Source: CAVWGP01 sp963754645
GTDB taxonomy: Bacteria; Pseudomonadota; Alphaproteobacteria; Bin65
DNA: 64,000 nucleotides
Direction of reading: 5' to 3'
Assembly (NCBI GenBank): GCA_963754645.1
Contig: CAVWGP010000006.1
Coordinates: forward strand, 124,001 to 188,000
Shown here one piece after another: positions 36,840 to 46,827 of the stretch. The notes under the pieces were generated by a model. It was not told the origin of the DNA. It searched no databases and worked only from the letters and a program-made list of their open reading frames with translations. Position 1 is the stretch's first letter. The number at the start of each line of letters is the position of its first letter. Made by a program: the position numbers and the translations under genes.

Positions 36840-37693
36840 CGGCGCTTGCTGACCGTGTCCCGCCGCTCGTTCTGGCTTGCCTGGCGATCGCCGTGCTCAC
36901 CGGCATGGACGCCTTCGTCAAGGCGCTGAGCGAGCGCTATCCGACCTTGCAGGTCACGTTCCTGCGCTTCACCTTCGCCGCCGCCATCGCCGCCAGCTTG
37001 TTCGCCGCCATCCGCCCCGGCGCGCCGGCGCGCGATGCCTATCGCGTCAACCTGCTGCGCGGCGTTTTCGTGGCGCTGACCGCGACCTCGTTCTTCTTCG
37101 CCATCGCGACGCTGCCGCTCGCCGATGTTTTCGCCATCACCTATGTTTCGCCGATCCTGGTGGCGCTGCTGTCGATCTCGCTGCTGGGCGAGCGCCCGGG
37201 CCTGCGCGTCGCCCTCGCCCTGTTGCTGGGTTTCGGCGGCGTGCTCGTCACCATCGGCACCTTCGATTTCGCGCTCGGCGACGGCCGCCGGATTTACGGC
37301 GTGCTCGCGGCGCTGTTCTCCGCCGTCACCTACGCGCTCACGCTCATCCTGCTGCGCAAGCAGGCGCAGCGCGATCCGCCGATCACCATCGTGCTGTTCC
37401 ACGCGACGGTGCCGGCCCTGCTGCTCGCGGCCCCCGCGCTATGGGTGTGGACGCCGCTGGCGCCGCGCGACGCGCTGCTCTTCGCCGCCGTCGGCGGCCT
37501 CGGCGTCGCCGGCCATTTGCTGCTGACCCGCGCCTTCGCCCGCGCCGAAGCCAGCCGCCTGGCGCTCACCGAGTACACGGGCATCGTCTGGGCCGCCCTG
37601 ATCGGCGCCGCGATCTTCGGCGAAATCCCGGCGCTGACGACGGGATTGGGGGCGGTGTTGATCGTGGCGGGGTGTTTGATGCTGAGGCGGTGA
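36836..37693 (+). CDS. EamA/RhaT-family drug/metabolite transporter
   Basis: 285 residues with ten predicted helices in two EamA repeats; ITYVSPILVALLSISLLGER closes the first and EYTGIVWAALIGAAIFGEIP the second. GTG 36836 overlaps the nagA stop (GTGA). The substrate is unknown; position suggests export or uptake of an amino-sugar pathway metabolite, an inference from context only. Confidence 0.85.
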   Translation: MTALADRVPPLVLACLAIAVLTGMDAFVKALSERYPTLQVTFLRFTFAAAIAASLFAAIRPGAPARDAYRVNLLRGVFVALTATSFFFAIATLPLADVFAITYVSPILVALLSISLLGERPGLRVALALLLGFGGVLVTIGTFDFALGDGRRIYGVLAALFSAVTYALTLILLRKQAQRDPPITIVLFHATVPALLLAAPALWVWTPLAPRDALLFAAVGGLGVAGHLLLTRAFARAEASRLALTEYTGIVWAALIGAAIFGEIPALTTGLGAVLIVAGCLMLRR

Positions 37694-37716
37694 GGGGGAT
37701 CACAAGATACTTTTTT

Positions 37717-37752
37717 CCTCTCCCCCACGCGTTCTTGCGCGCGGGGGAGAGG
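37717..37752. repeat. Inverted repeat after the EamA gene
   Basis: CCTCTCCCCC (37717-37726) and GGGGGAGAGG (37743-37752) form a perfect 10-bp stem with a 16-base loop. A run of six T precedes it on the plus strand, which makes an A-run after the hairpin on the minus strand, so it is not a standard terminator in either direction. The sequence type recurs between genes in many alphaproteobacteria. Confidence 0.5.
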
Positions 37753-37815
37753 ATCGAGGTGAGAGGGCGGCGGCGTTGGGGGCGTGATTGGGATGGGACG
37801 AGGCCGGGCAATTCT

Positions 37816-38943
37816 TCAATCTTCAGCCAGCTCCTCGTACTCTTCAATAATCGAATTGCTCATGTGGCTGAGATGTTTCGTTTCACACAAGGAGTGAACC
37901 CAGTTGTAGGATAGGAATGTGTACTTCTCGTATAGCGGACCCTGATCGAGAAGGGGAAAAGACTGGCCGCTTGATCTCGCGGAGAACCTTCTCCCGCTTC
38001 TCGCCCGGTGCGACGATATGTAGGTGGATGCCCATATTGGGTTGGAGAGCGAGTAAGTCTGCCATTCGCAACAAACCGGAATAGATGGCGGTCGTATGCT
38101 CGATCTCGAAGGCGCGCGCCATTGATCGACCCTTGAGCCAGATCACGTCTATCTGTTCAATGGTCCTCAATGTCGTGTCGTCATAATTCAGAGGCAGTGA
38201 GTCCAGGAAGGCCCCGCGCATTTCAAGTCGAACTAGTTCAATTATGCGAGCACGGTCGTTGCGCGGCACCCATATTCGGAAACCCATCTCGGCCCCGATC
38301 TGCGCGACTTTTGCCTGGACAAAGGTCGACTGACGCCCCTCGGCAGGCGTCGAGATCTCGCTGGCAGTCGCCTCGAGCGTCGCTTCGTCCTCATCCGCTT
38401 CAGGGACCTCGACGGCGACCTCACGATCGAGCGCGCGAACCTTCAGCTTCCGCGCGAGCTGGCGCTTGTCTCGCTCGGTAAACGGAAATAGTCGCGGCTC
38501 TTCCTTCTGCCTTTAAGTAACGAGAGCAGGTACTCTCCGTCCGCTTCATTCATTTGGCGCAACGAACTGCGGAAATAACCAGTCCATCCGGGACTGCCTC
38601 TTTCGGACTGCCGGGTTTCGGACAGGGTTTGCCATACTTCATCCTCAAAAATCGGAACCGATGCCTCGGGGTTCAGAAGAACAATGGGTTTCACTTTGAA
38701 GCGAATTACAAATGGGTCCGGGTCGCCGAAGATCGGGGAACTATCGCGGAAGGCCTTCGAGGTAATCTCTAGAGCGCCGCACCAGCGGGAAAGCCGCACA
38801 AGGTAGCAGAGAAATATGTCGCCGGGCTTGATCCGCTCGTGGGCTATCCGCCTTTGGCGATCACGAAAACCGCTGACGTCGGCTCCATGCTCGCGGAACA
38901 CGGTCCAGGTCTCTGGCGTAAAAAGGTCGAGAAAGTAGGCCAT
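37816..38943 (-). CDS. EVE-domain protein with PD-(D/E)XK-like C-terminal domain (two frameshifts)
   Basis: About 375 residues after repair. The N-terminus MAYFLDLFTPETWTVFREHG, GDIFLCYLVRLSRWCGALEI and FVIRFKVKPIVLL follow the EVE/PUA-like fold, which binds modified bases. After an acidic linker the C-terminal domain reads GFRIWVPRNDRARI, LRTIEQIDVIWLKGR and ARAFEIEHTTAIYSGLLRMA; the D-x(n)-ExE arrangement is compatible with a PD-(D/E)XK nuclease. Breaks near 38495 and in a C-run near 37945; the true end is the TGA at 37816. Its likely role is modification-dependent restriction, inferred from the domain pair. Confidence 0.6.
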
Positions 38944-39931
38944 TGCTCAAGGCTAACTGGTGCTTGGCTCGCGCTCAATGGGCGAAGTCCGCTGAGGCGC
39001 TCTAGACCGAGATTTCCCTAGTGAACCCATGGAGCGGTGAGAACGCTATCATTCTGCCGGTTTCCGAGGAATTCGCCGGCGGCATCAAGCCCGGCGACTG
39101 TTCGGGTTCAATGGACTGACGGGCGGGGCACCAAGCTCGCCCACGGAATTCAAGGACCAAGGAAAAATCGGGCTCCCGCCCATCACCGCGACCTGTAAAC
39201 TACACGAGTTGCAGCGATGAGAGTTACAAGGGAAGAATCTTGCGCCCAATCCATTTGATCGAAACGCGCGATAACCCACAACCAAAAGGCACGCGCCTTC
39301 GCCTCGTTCGAGTTCCTGCCGAGCCGACCATCGCCGTAGCGTCAAAGAGAATGTGCACAAGGTTCCGGCACGACGTGCCGCATACGCTGCGAACGGACAC
39401 GGTTGTGGCGCGCGCTGTGCGCCGCTTGGCCGGGGCCGCTCGGCCAGAGACGGCTGCCCAGCCCGAAGATGCTCATCCCGCCCCGAAGGTGATCATCGCC
39501 GCCCGAAGGTGATCATGCACGAAAATGATCATCTTCCGGAAACATTGCATTTTTTTCTCGGCTCTGTTCTCCATAATTTGGTTGTTGGCCAAGTTAAGCC
39601 CTTGATCCGGCTGAAGATGCTCATTTCGGTGGATTTTCCCAACACCCAAGAATGATCATCTTCGGGAATCATTGGATTTTTTCGGCCACCCGCTGCGAGA
39701 TGCGTCGCTGTGGGACATGGGGCCGAGGCTCGGCGCTCGCGCCGAAGGCCGCCAAGGCTGAAGCGGGAAAATTTGGCGGCCTTCGACGAAAATCGCGGCT
39801 GGCGGCGGACACTGCCACAAGATACAGACACTCCATGCGCGCCAGCGCCCATCGCTTGTGGCGATGGCGATTTGCTCGAAGACCGCCAATTCCCAATACC
39901 GAAACTTGGCGGCCTTCGGCGGTTCGGGTCC
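38944..39931. other. Long intergenic region with repeat cluster, no gene recognised
   Basis: 988 bp between the EVE gene and oppF, lower in GC than the surroundings around 39500-39700. Open frames are short and without family pattern. It holds the repeat cluster at 39462-39666. The open frame continuing past the true end of oppF in its right part is non-coding by composition. Confidence 0.6.
39462..39666. repeat. Cluster of six 16-bp repeats, three in 20-bp tandem
   Basis: Consensus CCCGAAGATGATCATT. Direct copies start at 39462, 39482 and 39502, exactly 20 bp apart, and at 39610; inverted copies lie at 39524-39539 and 39651-39666. The core GATGATCATC is itself palindromic. The two inverted copies carry a shared AA(A/T)CATTG(C/G)ATTTTT tail, so about 33 bp is duplicated 127 bp apart. 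The layout is iteron-like or a multi-site operator. Confidence 0.7.
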
Positions 39932-40888
<957 letters not shown>

Positions 40889-40892
<4 letters not shown>

Positions 40893-41839
40893 GGCGCCGG
40901 GTTCCAGCAGCGCACGCGCTCGCCCGTGCCGGCCAGCGCCGGCAAATCCTTGGCGCAGCGCGCGACCGGCGTGGCGCAGCGCGGCGCGAAGGCGCAGCCC
41001 GCCGGCCAGGCGCCGGGCGCCGGCACCGTGCCCTGGATCGCGGGCAGCCGCACGCCGGGCGGATTGGTCGCCGGGATCGTGCGCAGCAGGGCTTCGGTGT
41101 AGCGATGGCGCGGCTGCGCGAACAAGCGCGCCGCCGGCGCCTCCTCGACGATGCGCCCGGCATACATCACCGCGACGCGGTCGCAGAATTCGGCGACGAC
41201 GCCGAGATCGTGGGTGATGAGCAACACCGCCATGCCGAGCTCGCGCCGCAGCTTGGCGATGAGTTCGAGAATTTGCGCCTGGACCGTGACATCGAGCGCC
41301 GTGGTCGGCTCGTCGGCGATGAGCAATTTCGGCGCGCAGGCCAGCGCCATGGCGATCATGACGCGCTGGCGCTGGCCGCCCGAAAGCTGGTGCGGATAGC
41401 GCTGCAACTGGCTCGCCGCCGCCGGCAGGCCGACGAGATCGAGCAGCTCCGCCGCGCGGCGCAGCGCGGCGGCGCGGCCCTGCGCGCGATGGATGCGCAA
41501 CACTTCGGCGATCTGATTGCCGATGGTGAACACCGGATTGAGCGACGTCATCGGCTCCTGGAAGATCATGCCGATGCGATCGCCGCGCACCGCGCGCAGC
41601 GCCGCGTCGCCGAGCGCCGCCAGATCCTGTCCTTCGAACGAAATGCGCCCGCCGGCGATGCGGCCCGGCGGCATCGGAATGAGCCGCATGACCGACAAGG
41701 CGGTGACGGTCTTGCCGCAGCCCGATTCGCCGACCAGGCCGAGCATTTCGCCGGGCGCGATTTCGAGCGAGACATCGGCGACGACGGCGCGGCCGCGCAT
41801 CGTCACGGTCAACCCGTCGATCTCGAGCAGCGCCGTCAT
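40889..41839 (-). CDS. Peptide-type ABC transporter ATPase (OppD/DppD-like)
   Basis: 316 residues. Walker A GESGCGKTVTALSVMRL, MIFQEPMTSLNPVFTIG, signature LSGGQRQRVMIAMAL, Walker B LLIADEPTTALDVT and a C-terminal GCAFAPRCATPVARC extension that in this family can bind an iron-sulfur cluster. It overlaps anmK by 4 bp, so ATPase production is coupled to the murein-recycling kinase. Confidence 0.9.
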
Positions 41840-42936
41840 GCGGCGCGGAACAGCTCGCCGCCGGTCATCGGCCGCGGCACGCCCGTCGTTGTCGGCAGGC
41901 TGAGCGGCAATCCCTTGAGCGAGCGCACGGCCAAATAGCCGAAGCACTGGGCCTCGATGAAATCGCCGTTCCAGCCCACCGCCTCGACCGGCTCGACCGG
42001 AACGCCGAGCTTGCCGCGCAGCAAGCTCATGAAGGTGGCGTTGTGCCGTCCGCCGCCGGTGACGAGCCAGCGGAGCGGCGCGCGCGGCACGTGCCGCAAC
42101 GCCGCCGCGACCGAACAGACGGTGAAGGCCGCGAGGGTCGCGGCGCCGTCCGCGTCGCCGAGGCGCTCGACGATCCCGGCGCGCTGGTGAAAATCGTTGC
42201 GGTCGAGCGATTTCGGCGCCGGCCGCGCGAAGAACGGATTGCCCATCAGCTCGGCGAGAATGGCGGCATCGGGCGTGCCGGCGGCGGCGATCCGGCCGCC
42301 GTCGTCGAACGGCACGCCCTTGCGGCGCAACACCCAATCGTCGATCAGCGCGCTGGCCGGGCCGGTGTCGAAGGCGATCGCGATGTCGCCGTCGATATAG
42401 GTGACGTTGCCGACGCCGCCGAGATTGAGCACCATCAGCGGTTGCGGCAGGCCGCGCGCCAGCGCCCGGTGATAGAGCGGCGCGAAAGGCGCGCCCTCGC
42501 CGCCCGCCGCGACGTCGGCATGGCGGAAGCGGCTCACCGTGTCGATGCCGAGACGCGACGCGACGCGGGCGCCGAAGCCCAACTGGCGCGTGTAGCGCCG
42601 CTCGGGGCGGTGCAGCACGGTCTGCCCGTGCAGGCCGATGAGCGCGATCTCGCGCCGCGTCACGCCCTGGGCGCGCATGAATTGCGCGATGGCGTCGGCG
42701 TGGCTGTCGGTCACGTCGCGCTCCAGATCCGCGAGCGGATCGTGCTCGGCGCGCGCCGGATCGGCAATGAGCGCAAGCAAGGCGTGGCGCAGCGGCGCCG
42801 GATAGGGATAGGTGGCGCCGGCGCCGGGGCGAAGAAAATCTTCGCCGTCGGTCTCGACCAGGGCGACATCGATGCCGTCCATCGACGTGCCGCTGATCGA
42901 GCCGATGGCGCGAATGGGTTTTTCGCGATCGCTCAT
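41836..42936 (-). CDS. anmK: Anhydro-N-acetylmuramic acid kinase
   Basis: 366 residues. IGSISGTSMDGIDVALVET at the N-terminus, GLHGQTVLHRPE, NLGGVGNVTYI and FDTGPASALIDDWV are AnmK signatures. It converts anhydroMurNAc plus ATP to MurNAc-6-phosphate, the MurQ substrate. It is the first gene of a minus-strand unit with oppD and oppF, divergent from the binding-protein/permease genes. Confidence 0.94.
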   Translation of the reverse strand: MSDREKPIRAIGSISGTSMDGIDVALVETDGEDFLRPGAGATYPYPAPLRHALLALIADPARAEHDPLADLERDVTDSHADAIAQFMRAQGVTRREIALIGLHGQTVLHRPERRYTRQLGFGARVASRLGIDTVSRFRHADVAAGGEGAPFAPLYHRALARGLPQPLMVLNLGGVGNVTYIDGDIAIAFDTGPASALIDDWVLRRKGVPFDDGGRIAAAGTPDAAILAELMGNPFFARPAPKSLDRNDFHQRAGIVERLGDADGAATLAAFTVCSVAAALRHVPRAPLRWLVTGGGRHNATFMSLLRGKLGVPVEPVEAVGWNGDFIEAQCFGYLAVRSLKGLPLSLPTTTGVPRPMTGGELFRAA

Positions 42937-42974
42937 GGCGCCGCATCGTGCCCCAGATGGGCGCCGAATGCCAA

Positions 42975-43004
42975 TTGCAAAGACCTTTCGCCGACCGCTA
43001 TTGT
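42975..43004 (+). promoter_or_regulatory. Putative promoter of the peptide-transport operon
   Basis: TTGCAA (42975-42980), an 18-bp spacer and TATTGT (42999-43004) precede the binding-protein gene by about 40 bp; GGGAGG at 43028-43033 is its ribosome site. Both hexamers deviate from consensus. Confidence 0.35.
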
Positions 43005-43042
43005 TTCGCCAACTCGAAAAACGAATTGGGAGGTCTGGCCTC

Positions 43043-44557
43043 ATGACGACGCTCGCGAAATCGCTGAAAACCACCCTGTCGGCGGCGCTGCTCGCCGCGG
43101 TCTTTGCCGGCGGCGCGCCGGCGCAGGTGCTCGAACTCGGCGCCGATCAGAGCCCGGCCGGGCTCGATCCGCACATCGTCACCGCCTTCGCCTCGTTCAT
43201 GGTGGTGAACGGAACGATCTACGAGGGCCTGACCGAAATCGACAAGGATCTGCGCATCGTGCCGAGCCTCGCCGCGTCTTGGACGATCGCGCCCGACGGC
43301 AAGACCTACACCTTCAAGTTGCGCGCCGGCGTGAAGTTCCACAGCGGCGCCGCGATGGAGGCCGCCGACGTCGTCGCCTCGATCAACCGGGTCAAGAGCC
43401 CGGCCATCGCCTCGCCGCTGGCGAGCCGCTTCACCGCGATCCAGAGCGCATCGGCCATCGATCCGGCGACGGTCGAGCTCAAGCTCAGCGAGCCCTCGGC
43501 GCCGCTGCTGACCTCGCTCGCGACGCTCGCCATCGTGCCGCGCGACATGGAAGCCAACAAGGACGCGCTGCAGCGCCAGCCGGTCGGCACCGGGCCGTTC
43601 CGCTTCCAGGAATGGCAGCCGAACAATTTCATCCTGCTGGCGAAACACACGGGCTATTGGCGCCAGGGCCTGCCCAAGCTCGACGGCGTCAAGTTCAACA
43701 TCGTGCCCGAATCGGCGACGCGCCAGGTCGGCGTCGCCAGCGGCCAGTTCGCCATGCTGCCCAACATCGACGCGGCGACGGCGCTGCAGATTCGCGGCAA
43801 GCCCAATGTCCAACTGCAAGATACGCTCGAACTCGCCTACACGCTCATCGGCATGAACACGGCGAAGCCGCCGTTCAACGATCCGCGCGTGCGCGAAGCG
43901 GTGAACTACGCGCTCAACCGCGCCGAGATCGTGCAGGCGGCGTTGTTCGGCGCCGGCGTGCCGGGCGGTCCGCTGTCGCCCGCGCTCAAGGATTGGGCGG
44001 TCGAAACCAAGGAATATCCCTGCTACACGCACAGCGTCGCCAAGGCGCAGGACCTGCTCAAGGCCGCGGGCCATTCCCAGCCGGTCGCGGTGACGATCAA
44101 CGTGCTGCCGCGCCAGGACATCCGCGACATCGCCCAGGTCGTGCAGCAGCAGCTCAACAAGGCCGGCTTCAAGGTCGAGCTCAAGAACCAGGAGCTTGGC
44201 CAATTCATCCAGGATTGGCGCAACAGCAATTTCGACATGTTCGCCTCGACCAACGCCGGCAGCGTCGATCCCGACGATTATTTCTACCGCACCTTCCGCA
44301 CCGGCGGTTCGACCAACGTGTTCAAATACACCAATCCGGATTTGGACAAGCTGCTCGATTCCGCGCGCGCGATGAGCAATGCCGGCGAGCGCCGCGCCGC
44401 CTATGCGACGGTGCAGAAGACGCTCGCCTGCCAGGGGCCGATCGCGCATCTCGCCTACGGACAGCTGTTCACGGCGGTGCGCAGCAACCTCAAGGATTTC
44501 GACATCGTCGCAAACCGCTCGCTGTTCTCGCTGCGCAACGCGACGCTCGCGAAATAG
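43043..44557 (+). CDS. Peptide-type ABC transporter substrate-binding protein
   Basis: 504 residues with a Sec signal ending near GGAPAQ. SBP family 5 features: GADQSPAGLDPHIVTAF, VPSLAASWTIAPDGKTYTFKLR, GVKFHSGAAMEAADVVASI, QPVGTGPFRFQEW and NDPRVREAVNYALNRAEIV. The family binds oligopeptides, dipeptides, nickel, and in some members murein peptides. It starts the plus-strand unit with two permeases. A muropeptide ligand is suggested only by anmK next door. Confidence 0.9.
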   Translation: MTTLAKSLKTTLSAALLAAVFAGGAPAQVLELGADQSPAGLDPHIVTAFASFMVVNGTIYEGLTEIDKDLRIVPSLAASWTIAPDGKTYTFKLRAGVKFHSGAAMEAADVVASINRVKSPAIASPLASRFTAIQSASAIDPATVELKLSEPSAPLLTSLATLAIVPRDMEANKDALQRQPVGTGPFRFQEWQPNNFILLAKHTGYWRQGLPKLDGVKFNIVPESATRQVGVASGQFAMLPNIDAATALQIRGKPNVQLQDTLELAYTLIGMNTAKPPFNDPRVREAVNYALNRAEIVQAALFGAGVPGGPLSPALKDWAVETKEYPCYTHSVAKAQDLLKAAGHSQPVAVTINVLPRQDIRDIAQVVQQQLNKAGFKVELKNQELGQFIQDWRNSNFDMFASTNAGSVDPDDYFYRTFRTGGSTNVFKYTNPDLDKLLDSARAMSNAGERRAAYATVQKTLACQGPIAHLAYGQLFTAVRSNLKDFDIVANRSLFSLRNATLAK

Positions 44558-44597
44558 CGGGCGCGCCCGCGCCGGACGGACGGAGTTCGCGGCGCCG

Positions 44598-45545
44598 ATG
44601 GCGCGGCTGATCGCGGCGCGCCTCGCCGATCTGCTCATCGTGCTGTTCGGCGTATCGGTCATCGTCTTCTTGATGATCCGCGCCATTCCCGGCGACGCTG
44701 TTGCCATCATGCTGGGCGCCAACACCGAGATTACGCCCGAGCGCATGGCCGAAATGCGCGCCCGCATCGGGCTCGATAAGCCGGCGGTCGAACAATATCT
44801 CCGCTGGGCGGGCGCGGCGCTTGCCGGCGATTTCGGCCGCTCCTTGTGGACCGGGCGGCCGGTGATCGAGGAGATCGGGGCGCAGATCTGGCCGACGATC
44901 CAGCTCACCCTGCTGGCGCTCGTCGTCGGCGCCGGTCTTTCGATTCCGGCGGGTTGCCTGATGGCGCGCCTGCGCGGCGGCGCGGCCGATGCGGCGCTGC
45001 GCATCGTCACCGTCGCGGGCTTGACGATACCGTCCTTCTGGCTCGGCATCGTGCTGATCCTGGCTTTCGCGTATGTGGCGCCGTCGTTTCCCGCGCTCGG
45101 CTGGATTCCGTTCGGCGCCGACCCGCTCGGCAATCTCCAGCGCGCGATGCTGCCGGCGCTCGCCCTGGCCTTGCCGCTGCTCGCCAGCCTGTCGCGCCTG
45201 GTGCGCACCGCCATGCTTGACGCGCTGGGCCAGGACTATATCCGCACCGCGCGCGCCAAGGGCGCGAGCGAGCGCAGCGTCGTTTACAAGCACGCGCTGC
45301 GCAACGCGCTCATCCCGTTCACCACCAGCGTCGGCATCATGGCCGGTTATCTATTAGGCGGCGCCATCGTCGTCGAGCAGGTCTTCGCCATTCCCGGGCT
45401 CGGCCGGCTCATTCTCGGCGCCATCGCCGAACGCAACTATCCGCTCATCCAGGCCGCGATCCTGGTCGTGACCTGCGGCTTCGTCGCGGTAAATTTCGTC
45501 GTCGATTTGCTCTATGTCGCCATCGACCCGCGGGTGCGGGCGTAG
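44598..45545 (+). CDS. Peptide-type ABC transporter permease (OppB/DppB-like)
   Basis: 315 residues with six helices. VSVIVFLMIRAIPGDAV near the N-terminus, GRSLWTGRPVIEEI, DYIRTARAKGASERSVVYKH (the EAA-like coupling loop) and VEQVFAIPGLGRL identify it as the B-type permease. The start at ATG 44598 fits the family N-terminus. Confidence 0.92.
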   Translation: MARLIAARLADLLIVLFGVSVIVFLMIRAIPGDAVAIMLGANTEITPERMAEMRARIGLDKPAVEQYLRWAGAALAGDFGRSLWTGRPVIEEIGAQIWPTIQLTLLALVVGAGLSIPAGCLMARLRGGAADAALRIVTVAGLTIPSFWLGIVLILAFAYVAPSFPALGWIPFGADPLGNLQRAMLPALALALPLLASLSRLVRTAMLDALGQDYIRTARAKGASERSVVYKHALRNALIPFTTSVGIMAGYLLGGAIVVEQVFAIPGLGRLILGAIAERNYPLIQAAILVVTCGFVAVNFVVDLLYVAIDPRVRA

Positions 45546-45549
45546 TGCC

Positions 45550-46374
45550 ATGATCGCGGCGCGGCACAACAAGCTCCTGATTTTCGCCGCCGGCCTCGTC
45601 GCGCTGCAGGTCCTGGTCGGCGTCGCCGCCGAAATCGTGGCGCCGCACGATCCGCTGGCGCAAAACGTCGTCGCCCGGCTCAAGGGCCCGACCGGGCTCA
45701 ATTGGCTGGGCACCGACCAGCTCGGCCGCGACGTGCTGTCGCGCATTCTTCATGGCTACCGCGCCTCGCTCGGCGTTTCGGTCGCCGCCGTGACCCTGGC
45801 GTTGCTCGCGGGCGGCACGCTCGGCATCGTCGCCGCCTATTATCGCGGCTGGACCGACCGCATCGTCATGCGCTGCATGGATGTGCTGTTCGCGTTTCCC
45901 GTCTTGCTGCTGGCGATCGGCGTCATCGCCGTGCTCGGGCCCAAGAGTTTCAGCGCCGCGATCGCCATCGCCGTGGTTTACACGCCGATCTTCGCCCGGC
46001 TGCTGCGCGGCCCGGCGCTCGTCATCGCCGAAAGCGAATATGTGCTGTCGGCGCGCGCCATCGGCGCTTCGGACGGGCGCATCATGCTGCGCCACATTCT
46101 GCCGAACCTGGCCAGCGTGATTCTGGTGCAGACCAGCCTGCTGCTCTCGGCCGCGATCTTGGTCGAAGCCTCGCTGACGTTCCTCGGTCTTGGGACCCAG
46201 CCGCCGACGCCGTCGCTCGGCCTCATGCTTTCGGAAGGGCGCAATTTCCTCCAGCTCGCGCCGTGGAGCGCGATCTTCGCCGGCCTCGCCATCCTGTTCC
46301 TGTCCTTCGGCTTCAACCTGTTCGGCGACGCCTTGCGCGACACGCTCGATCCGCGCCTGCGAGGCAACGCGTGA
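45550..46374 (+). CDS. Peptide-type ABC transporter permease (OppC/DppC-like)
   Basis: 274 residues with six helices. APHDPLAQNVVARLKGPTGL, GTDQLGRDVLSRILHG, EYVLSARAIGASDGRIMLRH (coupling loop) and LTFLGLGTQPPTPSLGLML are C-type permease hallmarks. ATG 45550 begins five bases after the stop of the B permease. Confidence 0.92.
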   Translation: MIAARHNKLLIFAAGLVALQVLVGVAAEIVAPHDPLAQNVVARLKGPTGLNWLGTDQLGRDVLSRILHGYRASLGVSVAAVTLALLAGGTLGIVAAYYRGWTDRIVMRCMDVLFAFPVLLLAIGVIAVLGPKSFSAAIAIAVVYTPIFARLLRGPALVIAESEYVLSARAIGASDGRIMLRHILPNLASVILVQTSLLLSAAILVEASLTFLGLGTQPPTPSLGLMLSEGRNFLQLAPWSAIFAGLAILFLSFGFNLFGDALRDTLDPRLRGNA

Positions 46375-46817
46375 TCGTCCGCGCCGCCGCGGCGAGCGAC
46401 GTGGGCGCGATGGCGGGCGTCGCCGCCGCATCCTACGGCGAGGCTTTCGCCGCGATACTCGATTCCGACGCGCTGGCGACGCGGACCGCCGAATTTTTCG
46501 CGCAGCGCTTCGAACGCGAATGGATCGCGATGTGGGTTGCCGAAGAGGCCGGGCGCATCCTCGGTTTCCTCGAGCTGCGCCGGAACCACATCGACATGCT
46601 GTTCGTGGCGCCGGCGGCGCAGGGCCGGGGCGCCGGCCGCGCGCTTCTTGCAATTGCCGAAGCGAACGGCGCCACGACGCTCGAATGCTTCCGCGACAAT
46701 GCCGGCGCCCGGGCCTTTTACGAGCGCCAAGGCTGGCGCCTGGCGCGGAGCTATGCGCGCGAATTCGGCGGCAGGCCGCATGAATTTGTCTGGTATGAGA
46801 AACCGCCTCGCGGTTAA
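46371..46817 (+). CDS. GNAT-family N-acetyltransferase
   Basis: 148 residues from GTG 46371, overlapping the permease stop (GTGA). The acetyl-CoA loop reads LFVAPAAQGRGAGRALL and the C-terminal motif is NAGARAFYERQGWRLARSY. The acceptor is unknown; co-transcription with a peptide importer could point to amino-group acetylation of an imported peptide or sugar. Confidence 0.82.
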   Translation: MIVRAAAASDVGAMAGVAAASYGEAFAAILDSDALATRTAEFFAQRFEREWIAMWVAEEAGRILGFLELRRNHIDMLFVAPAAQGRGAGRALLAIAEANGATTLECFRDNAGARAFYERQGWRLARSYAREFGGRPHEFVWYEKPPRG

Positions 46818-46827
46818 AACATAGCCG

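Noticed and set aside
39462..39521. CRISPR array
   Set aside because: Repeats are 16 bp with 4-bp gaps, some inverted, with no spacers of 25-40 bp and no cas genes in the window.
39669..39931. C-terminal extension of the OppF-like ATPase by about 87 residues
   Set aside because: The extension is Arg/Pro-rich and covers intergenic DNA next to the repeat cluster. A one-base correction gives the normal OppF tail and a stop at 39932.
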